From PALSA-350 sp963794165 (GTDB taxonomy: Bacteria > Acidobacteriota > Terriglobia > Terriglobales > Acidobacteriaceae): a DNA stretch of 64,000 nucleotides. The stretch is from NCBI GenBank assembly GCA_963794165.1, contig CAWCCT010000011.1:248001-312000 (forward strand), in the 5' to 3' direction. The translations under genes were made by a program, and so were the position numbers. A model generated the notes under the pieces. It had not been told where the DNA came from and did not search any database. It saw only the letters and a program-made list of their open reading frames with translations. How positions within the stretch are numbered: the stretch's first letter is position 1; the number at the start of each line of letters is the position of its first letter. Below, one piece after another: positions 8,610-16,994 of the stretch.

Positions 8610-9523
8610 GCGGACGGGGAGTGGTGCCGCGCAAAAAGTCGGCCACCGGCATCCTCTTCTTTCCTTCCAGTTGAATCTCCAGCAGCTCGAGGCGCGTAGC
8701 CGAACCCGCGGCGGCAAAGAGGCGATGTCCCTTCCACCATCAGTTCTCCGGGAGGGGCATCCATGGATCCGGCCGGCTTCAGCCGATGCAGGGTTAGCTT
8801 TTTGCCGCGGAACAACGTGTAAGCGCCGGGCCAGGGCTGAAAACCACGCCAGCGGTTGTAAATCTCGCCGGCAGATCGAGCGAAATCCACCAGGGCATCT
8901 TCCCTCACCAGGATCGGCGCCAGAGACGCGCCCGCATCATCTTGGGGTGCAGGATGGATCGACCCCGCCTCCAGCCCCCGGAGTGTCTCCAGCATGAGGT
9001 CTGCGCCACTCTTCGCCAGCATGGGAAAAAGCTCCTCGGCTGTCTGATCCGGTTCAATAGTTAAGGCACGCTGCAGCAGGATGTCGCCCGTGTCCAGGCC
9101 CGCGTCGATGCGCATGGTCGTCGCCCCGGTGACGCTCTCCCCGTTGGCCACCGCCCACTGGATGGGAGCAGCCCCGCGGTACTTGGGTAGCAATGAGGCG
9201 TGCAGGTTGAGGTTGCCCCACCGCGGCAGGTTCAGCATCCAATCCGGAATGATGCGGCCGTACGCCACCACAATGATGGCCTCCGGCTGGATCGCCTCCA
9301 GGCGAGCACGGAGTTCCGCGTTGTTCTTGATCTTCTCCGGTTGCACCACCGGCAAGCCCGCTTGCTCCGCCAGCACTTTGACGGGAGGCGGCGAAGGATC
9401 CTGATCGCGCCCACGAACGCGATCAGGCTGGGTAACCACCAGTTCGACGTCGTGACCGGCTGCGAGCAGTTGCTGCAAAGTAGGAATGGCGAACTGCGGA
9501 GTGCCGCAAAAGACAAGCCTCAC
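8590..9523 (-). CDS. fmt: Methionyl-tRNA formyltransferase (frameshifted near C-terminus)
   Basis: Formylates initiator Met-tRNA. N-terminal 'MRLVFCGTPQFAIPTL', the 10-formyl-THF site 'LNLHASLLPKYRGAAPIQWAV' with the catalytic N-H-D elements, and 'TTMRIDAGLDTGDILL' are all present. In the original frame the last 48 residues are unlike the family and stop at 8606. One base out of phase, the correct C-terminal domain continues ('HRLFAAAGSATRLELLEIQL', 'EGKKRMPVADFLRG') to TAG at 8590-8592. One extra base near 8728 ('gaagggacatcgc' on the minus strand) explains this. Def lies immediately upstream with five bases between genes, the classical def-fmt pair. Confidence 0.88.
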
Positions 9524-9527
9524 TCGC

Positions 9528-10037
9528 CTACCATTCCCCGGCTCGCTGCAATTTGCGAATCTTGCGCAGCACGAAATCGCGCTTCAGAGCACTTATGCGG
9601 AAGATGAAGAGGATTCCGTCCAGGTGGTCAATCTCATGCTGGAAGGCTCGGGCCAGCAGATCGTCCGCTTCCCGTTCAAACCAATTACCCTGGAGATCCT
9701 GAGCGCGAATTTTTACTTTGGCAGCGCGCGCGACCTTCTCCCGGATGTCCGGCAGGCTTAAACAGCCCTCCTCTTCATAGATCTTTCCTTCCTTGGTCAC
9801 CACCTCTGGATTGATCAAGGCAATCTTGTCTTCAGGGGTTTTCTGGAAGCTAAGATCGATCACCGTCAAACGCTTGGGAATGCCGATCTGCGGCGCTGCG
9901 AGGCCGATGCCATGGGCCACGTACATGGACTCGAACATATCGTCCACCAGCTTGCGCAAGTCATCGTCAAACACGGTTACGTGTTCTGTCGGCCGCTGCA
10001 ATATGGGATCAGGAAATTTAACAATCGGGTAAACCAT
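9528..10037 (-). CDS. def: Peptide deformylase
   Basis: Removes the N-formyl group from nascent proteins using a ferrous or zinc ion. All three family motifs are visible: 'GIGLAAPQIG' near residue 43, 'EEGCLSLPDI' near 90 (metal-binding Cys) and 'QHEIDHLDGILF' near 133 (two metal-binding His and catalytic Glu). Length of 169 residues is normal. It is followed five bases later by fmt, which performs the opposite reaction on initiator tRNA, and preceded by aroC on the same strand. Confidence 0.95.
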   Translation of the reverse strand: MVYPIVKFPDPILQRPTEHVTVFDDDLRKLVDDMFESMYVAHGIGLAAPQIGIPKRLTVIDLSFQKTPEDKIALINPEVVTKEGKIYEEEGCLSLPDIREKVARAAKVKIRAQDLQGNWFEREADDLLARAFQHEIDHLDGILFIFRISALKRDFVLRKIRKLQRAGEW

Positions 10038-10055
10038 GCGACCGGGGTATCTCTC

Positions 10056-11237
10056 TTAAAATGCGCGAATCTGCTCCAGGTATCCCTGGTAATTCCTGCT
10101 GAGTTCTGCCGCCGAGTCGCCGCCAAACTTCTCCAGTGCGAGTTTCGCCAGGACGAACGCGACCATCGCTTCCGCAGCCACTCCGGCGGCAGGCACTACG
10201 CAGACATCGGACCGCTCATAGGCCGCCTTGGTCGCCTCCCGAGTGCTGAAGGAGACGGAACCGAGCGGCCGGCGAAGCGTCGAAATCGGCTTTAAATAAC
10301 CTCGCACCACAATATCTTCTCCGTTGGAGACGCCGCCCTCAATACCGCCTGCGTTGTTGCGCTCGCGGGTAAATCTGGTTTTTGCGCCGTCGTTCTCCTC
10401 TGGACTGTAACCGATCGCATCATGGACCGCGGATCCGAATGACTCGGCAGCCGTGACTCCCTGTCCCACTTCCACCGCCTTCACTGCCTGCAGCGACATC
10501 ACCGCCCAGGCGAGCAGACCATCCAGCCGTTCATCCCAATTGGCGTAGGTGCCCAACCCAGGAGGGGCGCCATGAACGACCACTTCAAACACCCCGCCAA
10601 TGGAGTCTCCGGTGCGCAGGACATGGTCTACTTCCGCCTTCATCTGCTGTTCGGTTGCGGGATCGACACAGTTCAACAGCACCTCATCCAGCTCGCGCAG
10701 CGCCGTGACCTGTTGCCAGGAAGCGTTCCACGGCAATTCCACGCGGCCAACACGGACCACGTGGCTGCTGACCTCGATGCCCAACGGCTTCAGCAGCAAT
10801 TTGGCCATGGCGCCTGCTGCCACACGAGCCGTTGACTCGCGTGCGGAGGCACGTTCCAGCACATAGCGTGCGTCGGGAAAATCGTACTTCAGCGCCCCTG
10901 CCAGGTCGGCGTGCCCGGGCCGCGGGGAAGCCACTGCCTTGTGCTTTTCCGGGTCTCCAGCAGCTATCGGAAGAGCCTCGGTCCAGTTTTTCCAATCCCG
11001 ATTTTCAATTTGCATGGAAACCGGCGAGCCGATGGTCTTGCCATGGCGAACCCCGGAAAGGATGTGGACCCGATCCTGTTCGATACGCATACGGCCGCCA
11101 CGGCCGTAGCCCTGCTGGCGCCGCCAAAGCTCCCGGTCGATAAACTCCACATCGACATCGAGGCCCGCAGGCAGTCCGGAAATGAGGGCGATGAGGCACT
11201 CGCCGTGTGATTCACCAGCCGTGGAGAAACGTAGCAT
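10056..11237 (-). CDS. aroC: Chorismate synthase
   Basis: Converts EPSP to chorismate with reduced FMN, last step of the shikimate pathway. The start 'MLRFSTAGESHGECL' contains the first family signature, 'SPVSMQIENRDWKNW' and 'RPGHADLAGALKYDF' follow, then 'ASARESTARVAAGAMAK' near residue 130. A later 'NNAGGIEGGVSNGEDIVVRG' marks the FMN/substrate site. Length of 393 is typical. It heads the minus-strand run aroC-def-fmt-rsmB. A second shikimate gene, aroB, lies 5 kb away on the other strand. Confidence 0.96.
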   Translation of the reverse strand: MLRFSTAGESHGECLIALISGLPAGLDVDVEFIDRELWRRQQGYGRGGRMRIEQDRVHILSGVRHGKTIGSPVSMQIENRDWKNWTEALPIAAGDPEKHKAVASPRPGHADLAGALKYDFPDARYVLERASARESTARVAAGAMAKLLLKPLGIEVSSHVVRVGRVELPWNASWQQVTALRELDEVLLNCVDPATEQQMKAEVDHVLRTGDSIGGVFEVVVHGAPPGLGTYANWDERLDGLLAWAVMSLQAVKAVEVGQGVTAAESFGSAVHDAIGYSPEENDGAKTRFTRERNNAGGIEGGVSNGEDIVVRGYLKPISTLRRPLGSVSFSTREATKAAYERSDVCVVPAAGVAAEAMVAFVLAKLALEKFGGDSAAELSRNYQGYLEQIRAF

Positions 11238-11302
11238 CTTTATAGGCGAGGAGACCCAATGTTCGATTGTAGTCGATTTCGTCGGGAGCGGCCTCTACTT
11301 GC

Positions 11303-11468
11303 CCACGAAGGCCGGGTGCCCCATATCTCGCTCGTTTTTCGCGAGATGTGGGATACCACAGGTGTTGACCGCTGAGTGCATCGGAGCAATCCAGAGTCAG
11401 AGGGGAGGTGCAGTGGTATCCCACATCTCGCGAAAAACGAGCGAGATATGGGGCACCCGGCCTTCGTC
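11303..11468. repeat. Paired-hairpin (BIME-like) element, copy B
   Basis: Same architecture as copy A: two opposed hairpins around a variable ~55-base centre. Here the outer strand of both hairpins has changed from 'cacatctcg' to 'catatctcg', while the paired right arm reads 'cgagatatg'. The two distant arms changed together and kept pairing with each other over 'cgaaggccgggtgcc'. It fills the 264-base gap between aroC and the EVE gene. Confidence 0.85.
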
Positions 11469-11501
11469 GCAGAACCAGAGACGGACTAAAAACGGAAGTT
11501 T

Positions 11502-11882
11502 TCAGCCGTGGACGATCCAGTCGTACTGGGCCTCGTCGAGCGGCGCTACGGAAAGCCGTGACTGGCGCATCAGGGGAGATTCTTGAAATAACTTCTGTTG
11601 CTTGATTTCCGCCAGCGTTTTTGGCTGCTTAATCGCAGCACCAGCGGCAATGCGAACCAGCGGAACTTTGGGATCGGATAAATCCACCGACGTGACGTGA
11701 GCCAGACCCACTGCCGCCTTTTCGTCGCCAGTGTGATAAATAACCAGCTTGTCGCCTTTCTTCATGCCCCTGAGGTTCTTCACTGCTACCGGGTTCGTCA
11801 CTCCGGTCCAATCAGTTTCCTTCTCCTTCACCAGATCGGCAAACGAGTAGGCAGTAGGCTCGGTCTTCAGCAGATAGTGCAT
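11502..11882 (-). CDS. EVE domain protein
   Basis: A 126-residue EVE (PUA-like fold) protein, related to thymocyte nuclear protein 1. EVE domains are thought to bind modified bases in DNA or RNA. The sequence has 'MHYLLKTEPTAYSFADL', 'TDWTGVTNPVAVKNLRGMK', 'GDKLVIYHTGDEKAAVGLA' and 'PLVRI', all family landmarks. The length is at the short end of the family because the C-terminal strand is brief. The stop codon of the EVE gene lies next to repeat copy B. The upstream YhaM-like nuclease gene ends three bases before its start, so the two are probably one transcript and may share an RNA-processing role. Confidence 0.87.
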   Translation of the reverse strand: MHYLLKTEPTAYSFADLVKEKETDWTGVTNPVAVKNLRGMKKGDKLVIYHTGDEKAAVGLAHVTSVDLSDPKVPLVRIAAGAAIKQPKTLAEIKQQKLFQESPLMRQSRLSVAPLDEAQYDWIVHG

Positions 11883-11885
11883 GCT

Positions 11886-12869
11886 CTACTCCTTGGGCTT
11901 GAGAAATGTTGCGGTGTTCAGCAGCGGCCTATCCATGGAGCGTACCCAATCGGTCATCTCGCCCGCCTCCCCGCCCTGCGCTTCGTGGCGCTCAAATTCA
12001 CTGCGTATGGTGTGCATCTTGGCATCCAGGTCGTCGAGATAGTGGAGCAACACCGCTTCCGGAATCATGGGCAGCTTGGGCGAACCAAATTCCAGCTTGC
12101 CGTGATGACTTAGAACCATGTGCTTTACCAACATGCGCAGCGGTGCGGGAAAATCGGGCAGCGTTGCCAGCTTCTTTTCAATCATCGCAAGGCCCAGCGT
12201 GATGTGCCCTACCAGCTGGCCCTCGAGGGTGTAATCGAAGCTGGTGCCCCAGCTTAACTCCTCCAGCTTGCCAATGTCATGGAGGATGGCACCCGTCAGC
12301 AGCAGGTCGCGGTTGATCTCGGGATAATGCTGCGCTGCCAACTCGCAAATCCCAATCAATGAGACCACGTGCTCCAGCAGGCCGCCCATCCAGGCATGAT
12401 GGAGGCTCTTTGCGGCTGGAGCCTCACGGAAGGCCGCCGCAATCGCTGCATCCTCAAGGAAAGAGCGCACCAGCGCCTGCAACGAGAGATCGGAGAAACT
12501 ATCGACAGAGCGAACCAGAGACGACCATAGTTCCTCCACGTTTTTGCGCGTCTGAGGAACAAAATCCGCCAGTTCGAACTCATCTGCGGTGGCGCGGCGC
12601 AGCTTTTCCAGGTTTAGCTGCAGGCGTCCGTTATAGCGGCAGACCTCGGCACGAACCTTGACCACGTCTCCCTGCTCAAACCCGGGAGCGGCCTCGGCGA
12701 AATTCTCCCACATGCGCGATTCAATCTGGCCAGTGCGGTCACCGAGCGTAACCGCCATATACTGCCCGCCGTCTTTTCGGCTGCGCAACTGCTTCGATGT
12801 CACGGCGAAAAAAGCGACAACTGCCTGATTTTCGAACTTGGCTACGTCCGCGACGTAAATTTCTTTCAT
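11886..12869 (-). CDS. YhaM-like 3'-5' exoribonuclease (OB-fold plus HD domain)
   Basis: 327 residues. An N-terminal OB-fold nucleic-acid-binding domain (about 13-90, 'YMAVTLGDRTGQIESRMWE') is followed by an HD phosphohydrolase domain with 'HHAWMGGLLEHVVSLIGI' near 158, 'LLTGAILHDIGKLEEL' near 190 (the HD metal pair) and 'HMVLSHHGKLEFGSP' near 245. This order is that of Bacillus YhaM and Staphylococcus CvfA-like RNases, which trim RNA 3' ends with a metal cofactor. The protein is cytoplasmic. It lies between surA-like and EVE genes on the same strand. Confidence 0.9.
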   Translation of the reverse strand: MKEIYVADVAKFENQAVVAFFAVTSKQLRSRKDGGQYMAVTLGDRTGQIESRMWENFAEAAPGFEQGDVVKVRAEVCRYNGRLQLNLEKLRRATADEFELADFVPQTRKNVEELWSSLVRSVDSFSDLSLQALVRSFLEDAAIAAAFREAPAAKSLHHAWMGGLLEHVVSLIGICELAAQHYPEINRDLLLTGAILHDIGKLEELSWGTSFDYTLEGQLVGHITLGLAMIEKKLATLPDFPAPLRMLVKHMVLSHHGKLEFGSPKLPMIPEAVLLHYLDDLDAKMHTIRSEFERHEAQGGEAGEMTDWVRSMDRPLLNTATFLKPKE

Positions 12870-12880
12870 TTCACCCGAAT

Positions 12881-14749
12881 TTAAGGTTGTGGCGCGCCGC
12901 CCGGAGGATTGGAAGCCGGTGCGCCGGGTACGGGCGGCTGGCTTGCGGCGGGAGCAGCCTGCGGGGCCGGCGACGGTTTGCCGAGATAAGGCTGGGTTTC
13001 GTCCGGCTGTTTCTGTGTGGCTGAATAGCGGGTTTTAGCAGCCTTCTGCTTGGGCTTTTTGGCCGCATTCGGGTCCGTCAGCCCCATGGGGGCGTTCTGC
13101 ACCTTCTGCGATGCCTGCTCTTCTGGAGTGGGCTGATCCGGGGTGTCAGAGGTCTTGGGAGTCTTCACCTTTTTCACCGGCGGCCGGGCGCTCAGGCGGG
13201 TCTTCTTTTCCGGCGCCGCATCGATGCTACTGCTCACCGTGCCGTCGGGGTTGACATAGCGGTTCTCGGGAACAGTGACACTGGGGCCGGCACCGGGAGC
13301 AGCCGCGCTAGCGACTTGCGACGAAGGCAGAGACTCACGCGGAGCCTGCCCAAAGCGGATCTTTTCCGGCTTGCCCGGCTTCATCACCTTCTGGTCGTTA
13401 TTGCTGGCCTGTTGCGTGGTCTTCGCTGCTGCGGGCGCACTTGCAGCTGCCGCGGGTGTGGTCGCGGCCCCTGCTGCTGTGGTTGCGGCTCCAGCTGGGC
13501 TGGCAGCGGCCCCTGCCGGCGCGGCAGTTGATGCAACCTGGGTATTGGAGGTGGGACTTGCGGCCGTTTTTCCGCGGAAGCGCTTGCGGGCAAATTTCTT
13601 TTTCTTCTTCGGGGGAGGAGGTGTATAGGCGCTGTAGGTAAGCTTCATTTCATTGCCGCTGGCGCCGGTATCCACCACTCCTGGTTTGATATCAATCGCG
13701 GCCTCTTCCCGCAGTTGGGTGAGATACTGCCGCAGCTTGGGCTGCATGCGCTCCATAAAGATGGCTTCTTCCACCTGCGGCTCTACTTGCTTGAAGCTGC
13801 CTTCCCCGCCGGGGTTGTGCTGCGTGGCCTGCAGAATGATGAAACCCTGCTTGGTTCGAATGGGTTGGGTGTGTTGCCCCGCATTCAGGGCGAAGGCCTT
13901 GTCTTCAATTTCCCCCTTGCCCAGCATTCCGCGGCGAAACTCGCCCAACGCGACAAACTTTGCGTCATTAGGGTTGCTGGGGGAAGGCTTGGCCAGATCT
14001 TCAAACTTGGCACCTGCGGCCAGCTTCTTTTCCATTTCCTCGGCTTGCGCCTGCGCGGCGGCAACGTCGGCCGTATCCGCCCCTTCGGCTGCGGTCTTGG
14101 CCGGGGTCGGGATCAAAATCTCATTCAGGGTCACCGATTCCGGCTGGGCAAACTCACTTTCGTGTGCCTTGAAATACTGCTGTACTTCCGCCGGCGTCAT
14201 GCTGATTCGCCGCCCTACCTCATCCCGGACTACCTGCTGGGTAATGATGCTATTGCGGATGTTGGCCTTGAAATCTTCGTAGGACACGCCCTGCTGCTGC
14301 GCCGCCTTCTCCAAATCCTCCAGCGAATCAAGGTGATTCTGCTTTCGAATCTCGTCCAGCCGCTTGATCAACTCGGTCTCGCCGGTGATGCCCAGCTCCT
14401 TACCTTTGGAGAGCAGGAGTTGCTGATCGATCAGATCGCGCAACAGGTCGGCTCGTTTCTGTTGCAGTTCCTGCGGGGGGATCGCCTGTTGCTTGGCCTC
14501 GGCATCCAGTTGTTCCGCCGACCGATCGTAGTCAGACTGGGTGATGATCTGGTCGTTCACCCGAGCGACGATCTCTTCCACCACTTTGCCTGCTACCGGG
14601 GCTGGTTGGCCCACGGTGCCGGGGGCCTTGGTGTCGGCGGCTTTGCTGTCGGTGGACTGGGCCAGGGAGGGGATGGCGCTGAGAGCCGCGCCGAGGATCC
14701 AAATCGCCGTTGATTGCCTGAATGCGAATAACGTCATGTGTCCCGACAT
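12881..14749 (-). CDS. SurA-like periplasmic peptidyl-prolyl isomerase with Pro/Ala tail
   Basis: 622 residues. A signal peptide (cleavage near 'PSLAQS', about residue 31) is followed by a SurA N-terminal chaperone domain (about 55-200, 'VVEEIVARVNDQIITQSDYD') and a parvulin-type isomerase domain (about 205-340, with 'GEFRRGMLGKGEIEDKAFAL' and 'PIRTKQGFIIL'). The remaining ~230 residues are low complexity: a 'PPPPKKKKKFARKRFRGK' basic segment, then Ala/Pro-rich and Lys-rich stretches. Family proteins help outer-membrane proteins fold. The long tail is unusual and may contact the cell wall. Start: ATG 14749 or ATG 14737, both before the signal peptide. The tail produces convincing-looking opposite-strand frames that are shadows. 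Confidence 0.87.
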   Translation of the reverse strand: MSGHMTLFAFRQSTAIWILGAALSAIPSLAQSTDSKAADTKAPGTVGQPAPVAGKVVEEIVARVNDQIITQSDYDRSAEQLDAEAKQQAIPPQELQQKRADLLRDLIDQQLLLSKGKELGITGETELIKRLDEIRKQNHLDSLEDLEKAAQQQGVSYEDFKANIRNSIITQQVVRDEVGRRISMTPAEVQQYFKAHESEFAQPESVTLNEILIPTPAKTAAEGADTADVAAAQAQAEEMEKKLAAGAKFEDLAKPSPSNPNDAKFVALGEFRRGMLGKGEIEDKAFALNAGQHTQPIRTKQGFIILQATQHNPGGEGSFKQVEPQVEEAIFMERMQPKLRQYLTQLREEAAIDIKPGVVDTGASGNEMKLTYSAYTPPPPKKKKKFARKRFRGKTAASPTSNTQVASTAAPAGAAASPAGAATTAAGAATTPAAAASAPAAAKTTQQASNNDQKVMKPGKPEKIRFGQAPRESLPSSQVASAAAPGAGPSVTVPENRYVNPDGTVSSSIDAAPEKKTRLSARPPVKKVKTPKTSDTPDQPTPEEQASQKVQNAPMGLTDPNAAKKPKQKAAKTRYSATQKQPDETQPYLGKPSPAPQAAPAASQPPVPGAPASNPPGGAPQP

Positions 14750-14973
14750 CTCTTATAGCTGCTAAGTGGTAGCTTCTAGTCCTTACGTGGTAGTTTGTCT
14801 GTTCTCTTGGGTGCGGCTTGCGGAACAGGCCGGATTTCCTACTGTTTTCGCTGCTTGGGTACGTATCAGAACAGCTTACGTCCAATGATATACTTCGATC
14901 AAGAAGACCCCGGGCCGTGCTGCAGGGCCACCCCTCTCCCCCTGCGCCTCCGGACCCAGAGGATTACCCTACG

Positions 14974-16578
14974 ATGGCCTCCCGCACACGACGGTTCTTG
15001 TTCTCCATCCTTCTGTTCTTTGTGGTTTGTGGCTTTCTCGGAACGGTTGTCAGCCAAAAGCTGGGCGCGCAATCCAGTTCTGATGAATCTGCGCTACGCG
15101 ATGACCTGCGCTCCTTCACCAGCGTTTACAACCTGGTGGAACAAAATTATGCCGAGCCGTTGACCGGCGAAAAAGCGGAAAAGGCCGTCTACGACGGAGC
15201 CATCCCGGGCATGCTCCGCGTGCTCGACCCGCACTCCAGCTTTTATGATCCCAAAGCCTATGCCAAGATGCGCGAAGATCAGCACGGCAAGTACTACGGC
15301 GTAGGCATGCTGATTCAGCCGCAGAGCAACAAGATTGTCGTGGTAAGTCCTTTTGAAGGCACGCCCTCCTTTAAGGCGGGGATACGGCCCGGGGACGTGA
15401 TCGTGGCGGTGGACGGCAAGTCCACGGAAAACATGAACTCAGAGGATGTGGCCAACGTCCTCAAAGGACCCAAAGGGACCCACGTACAGATCACCATCGC
15501 CCGTGAGGGTGCGGCCAAGCCGCTGGTGTTCGATCTGATCCGCGACGAGATTCCGCACAACAGCATTGATCTCAGCTATATGATCCGGCCCAATGTCGGC
15601 TATGTGCACATCACCAATTTCCAGGAGACCACTGGCCGTGAGCTTTCCGATGCGCTCGATCACTTCGGCAACGTCGATGGGCTGATTCTTGATTTGCGTG
15701 GAAACCCCGGCGGCTTGTTGAGCGAGGCCGTGGCGGTCTGCGACAAGTTTCTGGAAAAGGGACAGGTGATCGTCTCTCAGCGTGGCCGTGCATTCCCCGA
15801 ACAGACCTATCGGGCGACTCATGGCAACGGAGGCCGCGAATACCCCATCGTGGTTCTGGTGAACCACGGCACAGCTTCTGCCGCTGAAATTGTTTCCGGT
15901 GCGCTGCAGGATCATGATCGCGCCATCATCGCCGGCGAGACGACTTTCGGCAAGGGATTGGTGCAAACCGTTTACCCGTTGTCTGAGAACACCGGGCTGG
16001 CGCTCACCACGTATCACTACTACACTCCCAGCGGGCGGCTCATCCAGCGCAATTACAACGGCGTTTCGCTTTACGACTACTACTACAACCATGACCAGCC
16101 GCAGGATTCGAAGACTCGCGAGGTCAAGGCCACCGATTCCGGACGCACGGTATTCGGCGGAGGCGGCATCACCCCAGACGACAAGATCGATACTCCCAAG
16201 TCCGTTCCCGTTCAGGATGTGCTCCTGGAGCACTACGCCTTCTTTAATTTCGCCAAGCACTACATGGCCAACCGGACGGTGGGTAAGGATTTCCAGGTGG
16301 ACGATGCGGTGATGGGCTCCTTCAAAGAGTTCCTGACCAGCCAGCAGATTCCGTACACTGATGCCGATTTGGCCCCGGTCATGGATTGGGTCAAAGCCAA
16401 CATCAAGGCTGAGATCTTCACCACCCAATTTGGCCAGGAAGAGGGTTTGAAGGTGCGCGCTACCTGGGATCCTATGATCAACAAGGCGCTTGATTACTTG
16501 CCGCAGGCAAAGGCGCTCGAATCCGCGGCCAAGCACGCGGAAACCCAGCGCGCGAGTGTGCGCCCGAACCAGCCGTAG
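14974..16578 (+). CDS. S41 family C-terminal processing protease (CtpA/Prc-like)
   Basis: 534 residues from ATG 14974. A membrane anchor or signal segment (residues 6-30) leads into a leading helical region, a PDZ domain (about 105-185, 'GVGMLIQPQSNKIVVVSPFEG' and 'GIRPGDVIVAVDGKS') and the S41 catalytic core. The catalytic serine is in 'NHGTASAAEIVSGALQ' and the lysine in 'GETTFGKGLVQTVYPL', giving the Ser-Lys dyad of the family. It acts in the periplasm. The C-terminal ~120 residues contain 'DDKIDTPKSVPVQDVLLEHY'. The upstream open extension to 14818 lacks a signal peptide and is ignored. It is divergent from the surA-like gene across ~225 bases. Confidence 0.9.
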   Translation: MASRTRRFLFSILLFFVVCGFLGTVVSQKLGAQSSSDESALRDDLRSFTSVYNLVEQNYAEPLTGEKAEKAVYDGAIPGMLRVLDPHSSFYDPKAYAKMREDQHGKYYGVGMLIQPQSNKIVVVSPFEGTPSFKAGIRPGDVIVAVDGKSTENMNSEDVANVLKGPKGTHVQITIAREGAAKPLVFDLIRDEIPHNSIDLSYMIRPNVGYVHITNFQETTGRELSDALDHFGNVDGLILDLRGNPGGLLSEAVAVCDKFLEKGQVIVSQRGRAFPEQTYRATHGNGGREYPIVVLVNHGTASAAEIVSGALQDHDRAIIAGETTFGKGLVQTVYPLSENTGLALTTYHYYTPSGRLIQRNYNGVSLYDYYYNHDQPQDSKTREVKATDSGRTVFGGGGITPDDKIDTPKSVPVQDVLLEHYAFFNFAKHYMANRTVGKDFQVDDAVMGSFKEFLTSQQIPYTDADLAPVMDWVKANIKAEIFTTQFGQEEGLKVRATWDPMINKALDYLPQAKALESAAKHAETQRASVRPNQP

Positions 16579-16994
16579 ACTTGGACGATCAATCTGTCCC
16601 GCAGGGGCGGCTGAGTGTAGCCCAGGACGCAGTCCTGGGCTACCGCCAACTCGCCACAAAAGCGTCATCCTGAGCGAAGCGCCTCACAGGTTATCGCTTG
16701 ACACAACTGCTTGCCGCGCGGAGTCGAAGGACCCCGAGGGTTCTCTTCTTACCCATGCCGCTCGGACCTTTTCAACTACCGAAGCCCGCACCGGGCGGTG
16801 ATGGACATATAGTACGTACCGCTGCGATCCTGTTCTCTGGCCTCGGTGGTCGAAAACGTACGAGCAGCATGGGTAAGAAGAGAACCCTCGGGGTCCTTCG
16901 ACTCCGCGCGGCAAGCAGTTGTGTCAAGCGATAACCTGTGAGGCGCTCCGCTCAGGATGACGACTCTGTGGGAGTTTTAAGGAAAAGCGCGGGG
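16579..16994. other. Intergenic region filled by inverted repeats
   Basis: About 415 bases between the convergent protease and glycosyltransferase genes. It has a small palindrome 'gtagcccaggac-gca-gtcctgggctac' (about 16618-16643) and one very long inverted repeat (16663-16962). Frames within it are mirror translations of the arms. No gene is seen. Confidence 0.8.
16663..16962. repeat. Very long inverted repeat, ~96-base arms
   Basis: Left arm 16663-16758 and right arm 16867-16962 are nearly exact complements, from 'cgtcatcctgagcg' through 'aggttatcgcttgacacaac' and 'ggaccccgagggttctc' to 'acccatgc'. Pairing continues inward in weaker form ('ctcggaccttttcaac' against 'ctcgtacgttttcgac') to about 16790/16835, leaving a small loop. 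Transcribed, it would form a hairpin of more than 110 base pairs. Confidence 0.88.

Noticed and set aside
13715..14713. Plus-strand 332-residue frame opposite the surA-like gene
   Set aside because: Antisense shadow caused by biased codon use in the true minus-strand gene; no family features.
15439..16668. Minus-strand 409-residue frame opposite the S41 protease
   Set aside because: Shadow of a gene with complete catalytic motifs on the other strand.
16684..16914. Frames on both strands within the long inverted repeat
   Set aside because: They are mirror translations of the two arms.
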